From Myxococcaceae bacterium (GTDB lineage Bacteria; Myxococcota_A; Polyangia; Polyangiales; Ga0077539), in assembly GCA_004297725.1 (NCBI GenBank), contig SCUS01000027.1, forward strand, positions 1 to 48,990: a DNA stretch of 48,990 bases, given 5' to 3'. Below are positions 30,008 to 38,742 of this stretch, piece by piece. The translations under genes were made by a program, and so were the position numbers. Within the stretch, counting starts at the first letter, position 1. Each line of letters opens with the position of its first letter. The notes under the pieces were generated by a model. That model saw only the letters and a program-made list of their open reading frames with translations, had not been told where the DNA came from and ran no database searches.

Positions 30008-33000
30008 GCGAGAGCCCCCATCGTCGAGCGGTAGCGGGCGGACTGGGCACGCTCAGCCGGGCCCGCGCCGGCCTTCACCGCCGCGGCGATCTGCCCGAGC
30101 AGCGCCGTCTGCTGCGGGGCGTACCCGTCACCGCCGGCGACCGCCGCAGTGAGCGCCTGGAGCTGGCCGAGCAGCGCCCGGTTCTGAGCGATCAGCGGGC
30201 CGATGTTCAGGGACGGAGAACTGGCACCGCGCACAGCCGAACTGGCCACGCGCGCCGCGGCGATCGACACACCACCAGCCCCCGCCATGCCGGTCGGCAG
30301 CTGCGTTGGCGACTGCATCCCCGAGCGCGGAACCAGGGCCAGCCCGCGGTTCTTCGCCCACTCCGCTCCGATCTTCATCGACCGCGGCGTCGAGTCGTCG
30401 GGCAGGAAGTACTCCAGCCCCTTCGGCCGGTCTCCGATGACCCGCCACGAGTTCGCCGGGACCCGCTGCGCGATGTCGCCGCGCATCGGCCGCAGCGGCC
30501 GCACCCCGCCCGCGGCGTAGTGCTCGACGACTGCGCCGGCCGCGTAGGGGTGGACGATGCCGCCGATCGCGCCGCCCGCGATCCGCTTCACGCCGGTCGC
30601 GGTGGGGACCGCGCCGGACTGGCCGGCCACGACGGTCGCGATGATCGTCGTGTACCGGGTGCGTGCGAGGTTCGCGAGCTGCGCCTCCGCGCCACCGGCC
30701 TGCACCTGCGGGATGACCTTCGGCAGGCCTGTCGTCGCGTCCGAACGGGCCTTCCACGCGGCCAGGATCTGGTTGGCCAGCGCTGGGTTCGAGTCCAGGG
30801 CGGGGATGCCGGTGGTGCCGTTCGCGAGCGCCTTCCACGCGGCCAGCACACCCTCGGCCTTGCCCGACTTCGCGTCGATGTTCGGCATGCCCGTCGTCGC
30901 GTCCGACGTGGACTTCCACAGGCCGAGGACGGAGTTGGCCAGGCCCGGGTTCGCATCGAGCTGGGGGATCCCGAACGACCCGTTGGCCAGGGCCTTCCAC
31001 GCCTCCAGTACCGCGGTGCCCGGCGCGGCGTTCGCCCCGATCGTCGGGGTGGCGGTCGACCCGTTCGCGGTCTGCAGCAGCAGCGCCAGTGCCTGCGCGG
31101 CCGGCATGGTCTCGCCGTTGATCGTGACCATGCCGCCGGACGTGCCGACCTTCCCAAGGAAGGTCTGCAGTGCTTGGTCGGCCGGGACGGCTTGGCCATC
31201 GATGACGACGAACGAGCGACCCTGCGCGATCTGGCTGAGCACGGTACTCAGCGCGTCAGCGGCGGGCACCGTGTTGCCGTCGATGTTGATCGTCGCGCCC
31301 GAGCTGGTCAGCTGGTTCGTGACGGTCTTCACCGCGTCCGCGAGCGGCTGCGCGTTCCCGTTGACCGTGACCGTCTTGTCCTTCAGCCCCTGCAGCTCCT
31401 TCTGCAGTGCCTGGATCGCCTTAGCCTTGTCAGCCTCGGCGACAACCCGCACGGTCTTCCCACCGGGCAGGTTCACGACCTCGGTCTTCAGCCCGGTCGC
31501 CGCCGCGGCGGCCGAGATCATGTCCAGCTCGGTCTGCGACATCGTCTTGCCCAGCGACTCGAACGCAGCCTTACCGGCGGCCGTGTCACGCGGCATCGAC
31601 GCGAGCGTCGTGGAGAACGCCTTCACGCCGCCGTCGGTCGCGCCCATCTGCACGGCCAGGTCCTTGGCCTTGTTGGCCGCGTCGAGCTGGGCCTGCGCGA
31701 GCGACCCGATGGCGTCCTTCGCCTCCGCCGAGTTCGCACCACTGTTCTTGATGGCGTCGTCCGCGGCCTTCTGGGCCGACGCGACCTGCCGGAGGCTGGC
31801 CTCGTACCCGAGCATCGAGGTGGCCTGCGCGGACATCTGGTCCTGCTGGGCCTTCATCGCGGCCGTGGTGCCCTTGGTCGCCTGCTCGACCCGCTGCTGC
31901 ATCGAGGCGAGGTTCGCCTGGTCGCGCGCCAGGACCGTGGTCGCGTCCGCGATCTGCTGCGCGGACGCCGTACCGGAGGCCTGCAGGTCGGCCAGGTTCT
32001 TCGTCGAGATCGCGACTCGGGCCTTGGCCTCGTCGAGACCGCCCATGGCCTTGAGCTGGTTCTCCATCTCGGCGCGCACGTTCGCGTAGGCCTCGGCCTC
32101 GAAGTCCGAGGCCTGCACCGACCGCGAGGTCAGCCCGATGAACTTGCCCTTGGCGTCGAACAGCGGCGGCAGGAGCCGGCTCTGCTGGGCGAGCTGCTCG
32201 GACTCCATCTTCACGGCCTGGGCCATGGACTGGCTGCCGTTGATGACGGAGTCGGCGGCCTCGGAGGCCTTGCTGCGGATCGCGTCGTAGGCGAACCCGA
32301 GCGCGATCAGCGCGACACCGATGAGCGGCAGCGCGGCCCCGACCTTCGACAGCCCGGCAGCGACTCGGCCGGCTGCCGCGCCGGTCGCGGTCGCCGCGAC
32401 CGTGGCCGCGCCGGAGGCGCCCTGGAAGGCGAGCATGCGCGCCGAGAACCCGGCCACCGCCGCCGATGCCGTGGAGAACAGCGGTGCGATCAGGCCGAAC
32501 ACCTTGAACGCGGCGAACGCAGCCAGCGCCGCGCCAGGGAGCTTGCCGAGCACGTCGAACAGGCCCGACAGCCCGCCCGACACTGCGCGGCCGAGCGGCC
32601 CGAACACGGACATGATCGACGACCCCGCCGACTGCAGCCCGCTCGTCGCCGAGTTCACAGCACTGCCGATGCTGCCGATCAGCGCGACCGTCGAGTTGAT
32701 GATCGACCCGGCGTCCTGCAACGCCTTCACGAAGACCCGGCCGATCGTTGCGGCGATGTCGTTCATGCCATCGCGGAACTGCGAGCTGGTCGCATACAAG
32801 GTCGAGAACAGCACGATCACCGCGCCGACCGGCCCGGCGAACAGCAGCAGCCGAGCCACCAGCGACCCGAACCCCTGCGCGATCAGCGGCAGCTCCGCGC
32901 GCAGCGCCGACAGCGGTGTCGCCAGCAGGCGGATCACCCGTGCCGCCGTGGTGCCCTCGATGCCGAGCGCGCCGATCGCGGCCGCGGCGACCCGAGCCAG

Positions 33001-34815
33001 CAGCAGCCCCTTCAGCAGGGTGCCCGCAACGCCGAGTATCGCGACGAGCGGGCCGAACGAGATCGCCGCGATCTCGACCGCCTTCGCGATGTTCGCCAGC
33101 ACCTCCGGGTTCGCCGACAGGATCTCCGCGAACCGGGTCAGCGCGGGCGTCACCGCGGTGATCGCCCCCGACAGGTGCTCACCGATCGAGGTGGCCAGGG
33201 TCTGCAGCGCCGGCCCGAGTGCGGTCACGATCGGCGCGACCGCCTTCAGTGCCGCACCGAGGACCTGAGACAGCGCGTCGCCGGCCTTCGTGACCGTGGT
33301 CGCGAACGAGCTGAGCGCGGCCGAGCCCTCGACGCTGCGCAGGAAGTCCTTGACCGTGCCGGTGAGGTTCGCGAACGACGCCAGCGCGCCGCCACCCGAC
33401 GCCGACAGAGCGCCGAAGACCGACCCGATGATCGAGCCGATGTTCCCGATGATCGTGCCGAGCTGCTTGAACGCGGTGATCCCGTTGTTCACCCAGCGGT
33501 CGAAGCTGCCGTCGGAGGTGATGCGCTGCGACCAGGCGTTGAACTTCGCCGCGGCCTGGTCGATCGCCGCGCCGATCCGGGGCAGGAACGCCGACCCGGC
33601 CGCGCCGAGGGTCAGGAACCCGGTCGCCGCGTTCGCGAGCGTCAGCCGCATCTTCGCGACCGCGGTCGAGGTGTTGGTGAAGATTGTCTGAACCTGGGAG
33701 ACCGACGACGCCTTGCCCACTGCGATGAGCGCCTCGCGGCCCATGGCGTTGAAGCCGGTCGCGATCCCGGTCATGCCGGTCTTCAGGACCGGGATGTAGG
33801 TCTTGTTCAGGGTGTTGATCTGGTCGGCGATGCCGCGGAACATCGCGGTCTGCACCGGCTTGCCGATGCTCCCGACACCGGACATCGCGATCTTCAGATC
33901 GCGCAGCGCGATTACCGAGGCCTTCGCCGAGGCCGACATGTCCTCAGTGGCCTTGGCGAACTTCTTCGGGGTGTCCGCGTTCACCGCGTCCCAGAAGCTG
34001 GCGAACCCGACCTTGAGAGTCGTCAGCGCTGCGCCGGCGCCGGCGAGGATGCCCGGCAGCAGCAGCGTCACCCCGGACAGCTGCGTCAGGGCGGCGGTCA
34101 GCCCGCCGATGACCTGGGTGGCGTTCCCGACGGCGCCCAGGCCGAGGAGGGACCCCTCCAGGATCTTCGTCCCGGTGTGGAGCTTGTCGACGACTACCCG
34201 GGCCTTGTCGACCGCGGCGTGGAACTTCCCGGAGATGGCGTCGGAGATGCGCTCGACGATCGGGAGCGACCCGGGCGACACGATGGCCTGCGAGGCCGTG
34301 CGCAGCTGCGACATGCTCGGGAGCACCGACTGGCTGACCGAGCCCAGCTTCTGCACGCCCGCGGTCACCCCGGCGAGGCGCTCGCCGAGGCTCTTGTCCA
34401 GGTCGACGTTCACCGCGACCGCGACCCGGCTGGGCAGCGCCTTCAGCGTCGCGAGGATCCCGGCGACCTTCGCCTTCACCGCGTCGGCGCCGGTCAGCTC
34501 GACGTTGGCCTTCGCGGTCTTCCCGTCGAGGTCGCGCAGCTGCTCGGAGAAGCGCTCGATCGGCGCCGAGCTCGCCGCGTCGAGGGAGACCTTCACCTTC
34601 GCGTTGCGGCCGTCGAGCTTGTCGACGTCGACGCGGATCTTATCGGTCTGCCCGGACACCTTCTCGGCGCCGGTCATCGACACGCTGGTGCGGGCCTTCT
34701 TGCCGTCGAGGTCGCGCAGCTGGCGGGCGAGATCCTTCAGCTGGGCGGCGATCGCGCCGAACTCGTCGGATGCTCCGTTGCGGGCTTCGACATCGAAGGT
34801 CAGATCCCCGGCCAT
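30004..34815 (-). CDS. Tape measure protein
   Basis: 1603 residues, the longest gene. N-terminal 120 residues are coiled and Lys/Asp-rich (LKDLARQLRDLDGKKARTSV). The centre has hydrophobic stretches (LLPGILAGAGAALTTLKVGF; AVIVLFSTLYATSS; LLLARVAAAAIGALGI), then long helical repeats of AATQ/KDLA type. It sets tail length (by the usual 1.5 Å per residue rule about 240 nm, an estimate) and enters the host with DNA. ATG has GAGAGGGGG upstream. Two families of internal repeats lie in the C-terminal third. Confidence 0.93.
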   Translation of the reverse strand: MAGDLTFDVEARNGASDEFGAIAAQLKDLARQLRDLDGKKARTSVSMTGAEKVSGQTDKIRVDVDKLDGRNAKVKVSLDAASSAPIERFSEQLRDLDGKTAKANVELTGADAVKAKVAGILATLKALPSRVAVAVNVDLDKSLGERLAGVTAGVQKLGSVSQSVLPSMSQLRTASQAIVSPGSLPIVERISDAISGKFHAAVDKARVVVDKLHTGTKILEGSLLGLGAVGNATQVIGGLTAALTQLSGVTLLLPGILAGAGAALTTLKVGFASFWDAVNADTPKKFAKATEDMSASAKASVIALRDLKIAMSGVGSIGKPVQTAMFRGIADQINTLNKTYIPVLKTGMTGIATGFNAMGREALIAVGKASSVSQVQTIFTNTSTAVAKMRLTLANAATGFLTLGAAGSAFLPRIGAAIDQAAAKFNAWSQRITSDGSFDRWVNNGITAFKQLGTIIGNIGSIIGSVFGALSASGGGALASFANLTGTVKDFLRSVEGSAALSSFATTVTKAGDALSQVLGAALKAVAPIVTALGPALQTLATSIGEHLSGAITAVTPALTRFAEILSANPEVLANIAKAVEIAAISFGPLVAILGVAGTLLKGLLLARVAAAAIGALGIEGTTAARVIRLLATPLSALRAELPLIAQGFGSLVARLLLFAGPVGAVIVLFSTLYATSSQFRDGMNDIAATIGRVFVKALQDAGSIINSTVALIGSIGSAVNSATSGLQSAGSSIMSVFGPLGRAVSGGLSGLFDVLGKLPGAALAAFAAFKVFGLIAPLFSTASAAVAGFSARMLAFQGASGAATVAATATGAAAGRVAAGLSKVGAALPLIGVALIALGFAYDAIRSKASEAADSVINGSQSMAQAVKMESEQLAQQSRLLPPLFDAKGKFIGLTSRSVQASDFEAEAYANVRAEMENQLKAMGGLDEAKARVAISTKNLADLQASGTASAQQIADATTVLARDQANLASMQQRVEQATKGTTAAMKAQQDQMSAQATSMLGYEASLRQVASAQKAADDAIKNSGANSAEAKDAIGSLAQAQLDAANKAKDLAVQMGATDGGVKAFSTTLASMPRDTAAGKAAFESLGKTMSQTELDMISAAAAATGLKTEVVNLPGGKTVRVVAEADKAKAIQALQKELQGLKDKTVTVNGNAQPLADAVKTVTNQLTSSGATINIDGNTVPAADALSTVLSQIAQGRSFVVIDGQAVPADQALQTFLGKVGTSGGMVTINGETMPAAQALALLLQTANGSTATPTIGANAAPGTAVLEAWKALANGSFGIPQLDANPGLANSVLGLWKSTSDATTGMPNIDAKSGKAEGVLAAWKALANGTTGIPALDSNPALANQILAAWKARSDATTGLPKVIPQVQAGGAEAQLANLARTRYTTIIATVVAGQSGAVPTATGVKRIAGGAIGGIVHPYAAGAVVEHYAAGGVRPLRPMRGDIAQRVPANSWRVIGDRPKGLEYFLPDDSTPRSMKIGAEWAKNRGLALVPRSGMQSPTQLPTGMAGAGGVSIAAARVASSAVRGASSPSLNIGPLIAQNRALLGQLQALTAAVAGGDGYAPQQTALLGQIAAAVKAGAGPAERAQSARYRSTMGALA
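30690..31380 (-). repeat. Imperfect coding repeats in the tape measure protein
   Basis: Residues about 1145-1263 contain four copies of a unit of about 35 residues built on I-x-G-x-x-x-P-A/L-x-x-A-L (e.g. INIDGNTVPAADALSTVL, VVIDGQAVPADQALQTFL, VTINGETMPAAQALALLL). Residues about 1268-1375 contain four copies of a unit of about 30 residues built on VLxAWKALANGTTGIPxLDxNPxLA. Protein-level repeats; DNA copies have diverged. Confidence 0.7.
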
Positions 34816-34876
34816 GGCGAATCGCCCCCTCTCCGGTGGTCAGCAGGTGAAGAGGGGGCGGTCCGAGCAGGTCAGA

Positions 34877-35353
34877 TCAGGGGGTGCGGTAGAAGTCCCC
34901 GGGGGTGGGCACCGGGGGCGCCTCGTGCGCGCCGGTCGGGTCGAACTCCGGCAGCGCGGGGGCGAGCACGCCCGGGTCGGGCACCTGCTGGCCGAGGTTC
35001 GGCGAGACGCCAACCGTCACCGGCGGCACAGTCGGTGCGGCCGGCTCGTCGTCGGAGACGAACTCGATCGAGTAGGGCGCGATCGCCCGCGCGACCGACT
35101 GCCACGTCGCCTCCGGGTCGGTCTCCGACACCGCCAGGTAGACCAGCCCGATGATGTCGCGGGTCCGGAACTCCGAGATCCGCGCGCCCTCCTGCAGGGC
35201 ACCCGCCCAACGCCGGGCCCACCCGATGAACGACACGTCGCCGAGGTGCGCCTCCAGCGTCTCCAGGACATCGCCGCGCCAGGCCTCGACGTCGAACGAC
35301 GCCTCGATCACGCCGTCGATGCCCTTGACCTTCAGCCGTGCGGTGTTCGCCAT
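34877..35353 (-). CDS. Tail assembly protein before tape measure (chaperone-like)
   Basis: 158 residues. FDVEAWRGDVLETLEAHLGD, then FRTRDIIGLVYLAVSETDPE, then TWQSVARAIAPYSIEFV resembles TAC-type tail chaperones that coat tape measure protein. A Pro-rich tail follows. ATG; its stop is 61 bases before the tape measure gene. Because a frameshifting chaperone lies at 36.1-36.7 kb, this may be a second, different chaperone. Confidence 0.6.
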   Translation of the reverse strand: MANTARLKVKGIDGVIEASFDVEAWRGDVLETLEAHLGDVSFIGWARRWAGALQEGARISEFRTRDIIGLVYLAVSETDPEATWQSVARAIAPYSIEFVSDDEPAAPTVPPVTVGVSPNLGQQVPDPGVLAPALPEFDPTGAHEAPPVPTPGDFYRTP

Positions 35354-35827
35354 CTATCCCTCGATCTCTCGGGCCGTCTCGTCGACGACGCGCTCCAGTG
35401 GCGGCTCCCATGCGCGGCCGCGCAGGGTGCTGTAGAAGACCTCCTGGCCGGCCTGCTGCGTCCAGGCGTTCGCGTTGCCGAACACCGGATGCCGCCACCG
35501 GCCCATCCCGTTCAGACCCCGGGTCAGCGACCCGCCGTACACCGAGTCGACCTGGCCCGCGTCGACCCGCACCCGCACACCGCCGGGGACCGGGTCCGCG
35601 CTCGTCGCCGCCGCGACCCGGGCCCGCAACCCCGACGACGACCCGCCGCCGCGCGTCGAGGTCACCTCGACACCCAGCCACGCCGCCCGCACCGCTGCGA
35701 CCGCGGCATCACCCTCGCCGCGGGTCGCGTCCTCCAGGCGGTACGACAGCTCCGCCGCCGCCCGGTCGAACCGGCCCGCGAGACGGTCGAACTTCTCCGC
35801 CCCGCGCGTGCTCACACGGACATCCAC
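35354..35827 (-). CDS. HK97 gp10-like tail completion protein
   Basis: 157 residues beginning MDVRVSTRGAEKFDRLAGRF and ending with the gp10-type GMGRWRHPVFGN...W..QAGQEVFYSTLRGR pattern. Such proteins act at the tail terminus/connector. GTG at 35827 has GGAGG 9 bases upstream; a GTG at 35815 is less well placed. Its location after the tail chaperone rather than before the tube gene is unusual. Confidence 0.78.
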   Translation of the reverse strand: MDVRVSTRGAEKFDRLAGRFDRAAAELSYRLEDATRGEGDAAVAAVRAAWLGVEVTSTRGGGSSSGLRARVAAATSADPVPGGVRVRVDAGQVDSVYGGSLTRGLNGMGRWRHPVFGNANAWTQQAGQEVFYSTLRGRAWEPPLERVVDETAREIEG

Positions 35828-35828
35828 G

Positions 35829-36667
35829 TCACACTGCCTCCGGGTTCGGCTCCAGAGCCGCCCACGCCCCCGGGCGGCCGTCCTTCTCCACGGCCTTCTC
35901 GCCCTTCGCACGCTCGTTGCAGCCCCAACAGATGTGCAGGGCGTGGACGTAGGCGTGGTCGTGGCCGCCGTGCTCCGGGTCCCACTCGTCGGGGTGGGTG
36001 CCGCACTGTGGGCACCGCCGGGACTCCCACCGCTCCAGCCAGATCGCCTTGTCGCGGTCCAGCTCGGTCCACTCCGGCGGTCCGCCGAGGAAGTGGCTGT
36101 GCGAGATCGCGTAGGACCGGCACAGCCGCAGCTCCTCAGCTAGCTGGGCGTCCCAGCGGAGCCTTTTCCCACACTCACCTGCGGCTGGCGCGTCTGCAGG
36201 TTCACCGCGGTCGCGAACAGAAGATCCAGTTCACCGACCGTCAGCTGCCCCTGCTCGGCGAGGAACCGCCAGTCCGACTCCGACAGCGCTTTCTCACCCT
36301 CCGGCGCCACCACAGCCTCGGCGAGCAGCGCCGGCCGGAACTCGACGACGTCCCACTGCCAGCCCTGCTTGCGCTGCTCGTCGCTGGCCGGGTGCTCGGT
36401 GATCAGCGCTTCCCAGTCGGCCGGGGCCAGGCAGCGCAGCGTGAACACCTCCACCGCTTGGCCCTCGACCGCGGCCGTCGCATCCTTGACGGCCTGCTCG
36501 TACGGCCCGAGGTCGGGGACCTGCCGGGCCTGCGCGAGCTGCAGAGCGCGAGTCGCCGCGTCGAAGTACTGCTCCGCGGCCGCGTAGCCCGCCGGGTCCG
36601 CGGGGAGCCGAACCACCGCGGTGGGGAGCTGACGAGCCCGCAACCGGTCCCGCAGCGTGCCGGTCAC
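35829..36667 (-). CDS. Tail assembly chaperone, -1 frameshift fusion (GT-type)
   Basis: Fusion of 168 residues from the zero frame with 111 residues read after a -1 slip at 36164-36170, about 279 in all. The added part (RLRWDAQLAEELRLCRSYA; GPPEWTELDRDKAIWLERW) ends in a probable zinc site (CPQCGTHPDEWDPEH...CWGCNE). It is open with no start of its own and matches the actinophage 'T' extension pattern. In lambda the gpG/gpGT ratio sets tail assembly. Stop at 35829. Confidence 0.88.
36140..36667 (-). CDS. Tail assembly chaperone, non-shifted form (G-type)
   Basis: 175 residues. The central TLRCLAPADWEALITEHPAS, WDVVEFRPALLAEAVVAP, SESDWRFLAEQGQLTVGEL and LFATAVNLQTR series is the standard actinophage tail chaperone pattern. 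ATG overlaps the tube gene stop. The slippery heptamer lies eight codons from the end (SVGKGSAGTPS), just where the product would branch. Confidence 0.88.
   Translation of the reverse strand: MTGTLRDRLRARQLPTAVVRLPADPAGYAAAEQYFDAATRALQLAQARQVPDLGPYEQAVKDATAAVEGQAVEVFTLRCLAPADWEALITEHPASDEQRKQGWQWDVVEFRPALLAEAVVAPEGEKALSESDWRFLAEQGQLTVGELDLLFATAVNLQTRQPQVSVGKGSAGTPS
36164..36170 (-). other. Programmed -1 frameshift slippery heptamer
   Basis: Minus strand reads G-GGA-AAA in the zero frame (GTG GGA AAA), a canonical X-XXY-YYZ site nearly identical to lambda's GGGAAAG. Slipping back one base moves into the 111-codon open frame that ends at 35829. Confidence 0.88.
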
Positions 36668-37146
36668 GACGGGATCGTGACGTCCTCAGCGGGCGCCTGC
36701 GGGATGTTGAACTGGTACATGATGTTCAGCGGGTCGGAGTCGCCGCGCTGCTTCGGCTTCGCGATCACACCGACGGGCCACACGTCCATCTTGTAGCCGG
36801 CCACGTCACCGCCGTCGAGCAGGACCACGAAGCCCGAGTAGCCGAACACCAGGGTCTGGCGGGCGTCGATGCCGTTCTTCGCCGCGTAGATCACCAGCGA
36901 CGGGTTGGAGCTCTTCGTCCGGCCGCCGATGGTCGGGGTGTAGGTGTTCTCCATGTCGGGCCGGTCGATGACGTCGGCCTCGTAGGAGAAGTCGTTGATC
37001 TCCCGGACCTGGCGGGTCACGTCGAGCCCGGCGTCGAGCTCCCCGCGGGTGGGGGACAGGTAGTTCGTGAAGGCGGGGCAGATGTACACCTTGGTCGTGC
37101 CCGGGGTGTAGAAGCCCTGGTAGGCGGGGATCTTCGCGGGAGGCAT
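36664..37146 (-). CDS. Major tail (tube) protein
   Basis: 160 residues. YQGFYTPGTTKVYICPAFTN then LDVTRQVREINDFSYEADVI, TPTIGGRTKSSNPSLVIYA and KMDVWPVGVIAKPKQRGDSD fit the compact actinophage tube protein family. Position before the frameshifting chaperone agrees. ATG start. Confidence 0.88.
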   Translation of the reverse strand: MPPAKIPAYQGFYTPGTTKVYICPAFTNYLSPTRGELDAGLDVTRQVREINDFSYEADVIDRPDMENTYTPTIGGRTKSSNPSLVIYAAKNGIDARQTLVFGYSGFVVLLDGGDVAGYKMDVWPVGVIAKPKQRGDSDPLNIMYQFNIPQAPAEDVTIPS

Positions 37147-37466
37147 CAGCGCTGGCCCTTCTTGTTGGTGGTGCTGGTCGGCTCGGGGTCCGATGCCGGG
37201 GGGTCGGTGGGGTCGCCGTCGCCCGGCGCCTGGTCGCTGGCGACCTGGTCGTCGAGTTCCGCCGGCGGGGCGGCCTCGTCGGGGGCCGGTGTGGCTGCTG
37301 CGGTGGCGGCGGCGAGCGCGGCCTCCGCCTCCTCGGCCGGGGTCGGCTCGGTCTGGTCTTCGCGGACCTGCCAGCCGGACGCGGCGTACATGCCGAGGGC
37401 CTCGCCGAGGATCTTGCGGTCGTGCTCGGGTGTCAGGTTCGGGTGGGTGATCCAGACGTGGCTCAC
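37146..37466 (-). CDS. Structural-region protein, acidic Ala/Pro-rich
   Basis: 106 residues. Folded N-terminus (HVWITHPNLTPEHDRKILGE, ASGWQVRED), then a long Glu/Ala/Pro/Asp tail, probably disordered, ending NKKGQR. GTG in a GTGA overlap. Resembles the small folded-plus-acidic-tail proteins beside capsid and tail genes (compare 42282-42563). Function unknown. Confidence 0.65.
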   Translation of the reverse strand: MSHVWITHPNLTPEHDRKILGEALGMYAASGWQVREDQTEPTPAEEAEAALAAATAAATPAPDEAAPPAELDDQVASDQAPGDGDPTDPPASDPEPTSTTNKKGQR

Positions 37467-37858
37467 GACAGCACCGGTCCCTCGACGAAGAAGGTGACGC
37501 TGGTGGTGGCGGACCACTGCAGCGACACCATGCCGCCGTTCGCGGGGTCGCCGTAGAGGTCGCCCGGCACGTCGAAGGTCTTCGTCGTCCCGGCCGGGAT
37601 CTCGATGGGCTGATCGGCCACGGCTAGGCCGCGCACCGTTCCCGGGGTGACGACGGTGCAGGTGATGGAGGCGCCGCCGCCGTTGACGACGCGGACCCTC
37701 GTCCCGGGCGGCACGGTGTCGCCGCCTGCTGAGGCGCTGTTCGACTGCGGGGTGATCCCCTGCAGCCCTGGGTTCTGAGGCGTCACGATGGCCATGAGGC
37801 TCCCTAGCGGGTAGAGGGTCGGACCTGGGAATTGCGTCGGGCCGGGATAGGTCAGCAC
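37463..37858 (-). CDS. Structural-region beta-sandwich-like protein
   Basis: 131 residues. GTG at 37858 is chosen because AGGAGG lies 7 bases upstream. Begins LTYPGPTQFPGPTLYPLGSL, a motif like that of the connector protein at 42214 (LYPSTSLYPG). The rest is beta-rich (VRVVNGGGASITCTVVTPGT, SLQWSATTSVTFFVEGPVL), possibly a decoration or adaptor domain. Confidence 0.65.
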   Translation of the reverse strand: MLTYPGPTQFPGPTLYPLGSLMAIVTPQNPGLQGITPQSNSASAGGDTVPPGTRVRVVNGGGASITCTVVTPGTVRGLAVADQPIEIPAGTTKTFDVPGDLYGDPANGGMVSLQWSATTSVTFFVEGPVLS

Positions 37859-37998
37859 GGGGCGACCTCCTGCAGGTGGGGGTTGAGCGACCCGCTGAGC
37901 TGCGGGAATGTCCTGGCGAAGAATTACGTGGGGGTCAGCGGTCATCAGTTCTGACGACGTCGCCTAACGCTGTAGCTGCGGGAAGCGATGAGCGAGGT

Positions 37999-38742
37999 AT
38001 GCGCCGTCGCCCGCCGTTCATAGCCGTCTGGACGGCCGCCCTGACCGTCGCCACCGCAGCTGTGGTGCTGGTAGTAGCGAAGCCGTGGCAGCCATTGCCT
38101 CCGCCGATCGACCCCGTGCGGGCCGCGGCAGCGGAGACCGCATGGTCGGCGGCACACCCGGCGCCCGTTCAGATCGCCACGATCGGCGACTCTTACACCG
38201 GTGGTAGCAACATGGGCGGGAACGGCCCGGCGAACTGGACCAGCGTGGTGGCGCAGCAACTCACCGGCCCCGCGCCTGTCGAGATCCACAAGGCCGCCAC
38301 CAGCGGTATCGGGTACGTGTCGCAAGGCACGGTCGGGGTGACCTTCCTGGACGAGGTGCCCGACGCGGTGTCGCCGGATACCAGGCTCGTGGTGGTGTTC
38401 GGCAGCCGCAACGACCTCGGTAAGCCTGGCGACGTCGGCGCGGCGGCGGCGAAGGTCTACGCGGCTGTCCGTGCGATAGCCCCGAAGGCGACCTTGCTGG
38501 TCGTCGGGCCGCCGTGGATCAACGAGGACGTTCCTGCGGGGCTTGCCGCCGACCGTGATGCGGTGAAGGCGGCTGCGGCTGCGGCTGGCGCGACATTCGT
38601 TGATCCAATTGCCGACGGTTGGTTCGCGGGCGCCGCTTCCAACCTCATCGGCGCAGATCATGTACACCCCACCGACGCGGGTCACGCCTACATGGCGCGC
38701 TTCCTCCTGCCGCGCATCCAGCAGGCACTGGCCGCCAGCTAG
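37999..38742 (+). CDS. SGNH-family hydrolase, probable moron gene
   Basis: 247 residues, the only plus-strand gene in the late region. N-terminal signal/anchor helix (AVWTAALTVATAAVVLVV), then the SGNH set: GDSYT with S65, a Gly-containing block (TSGIGYV), N138 in FGSRND and D220-x2-H223 (ADHVHPTDAG). Family members are esterases/lipases/acetylhydrolases. An exported enzyme read against the late operon suggests lysogenic conversion, such as altering surface acylation. Its TAG stop overlaps the stop of the convergent SGNH tail gene (shared CTAG). Confidence 0.82.
   Translation: MRRRPPFIAVWTAALTVATAAVVLVVAKPWQPLPPPIDPVRAAAAETAWSAAHPAPVQIATIGDSYTGGSNMGGNGPANWTSVVAQQLTGPAPVEIHKAATSGIGYVSQGTVGVTFLDEVPDAVSPDTRLVVVFGSRNDLGKPGDVGAAAAKVYAAVRAIAPKATLLVVGPPWINEDVPAGLAADRDAVKAAAAAAGATFVDPIADGWFAGAASNLIGADHVHPTDAGHAYMARFLLPRIQQALAAS

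Noticed and set aside
30520..35154. Very long plus-strand open frame (about 1544 codons) opposite the tape measure gene
   Set aside because: Composition is Arg/Gly/Asp-rich with no domain pattern, as expected for an antisense shadow of a high-GC gene.
35812..36123. Leftward frame of 103 codons at the chaperone frameshift region
   Set aside because: It is out of register with the clear Cys-containing T extension reached from the GGGAAAA slip, and is Arg/Pro-rich low complexity.
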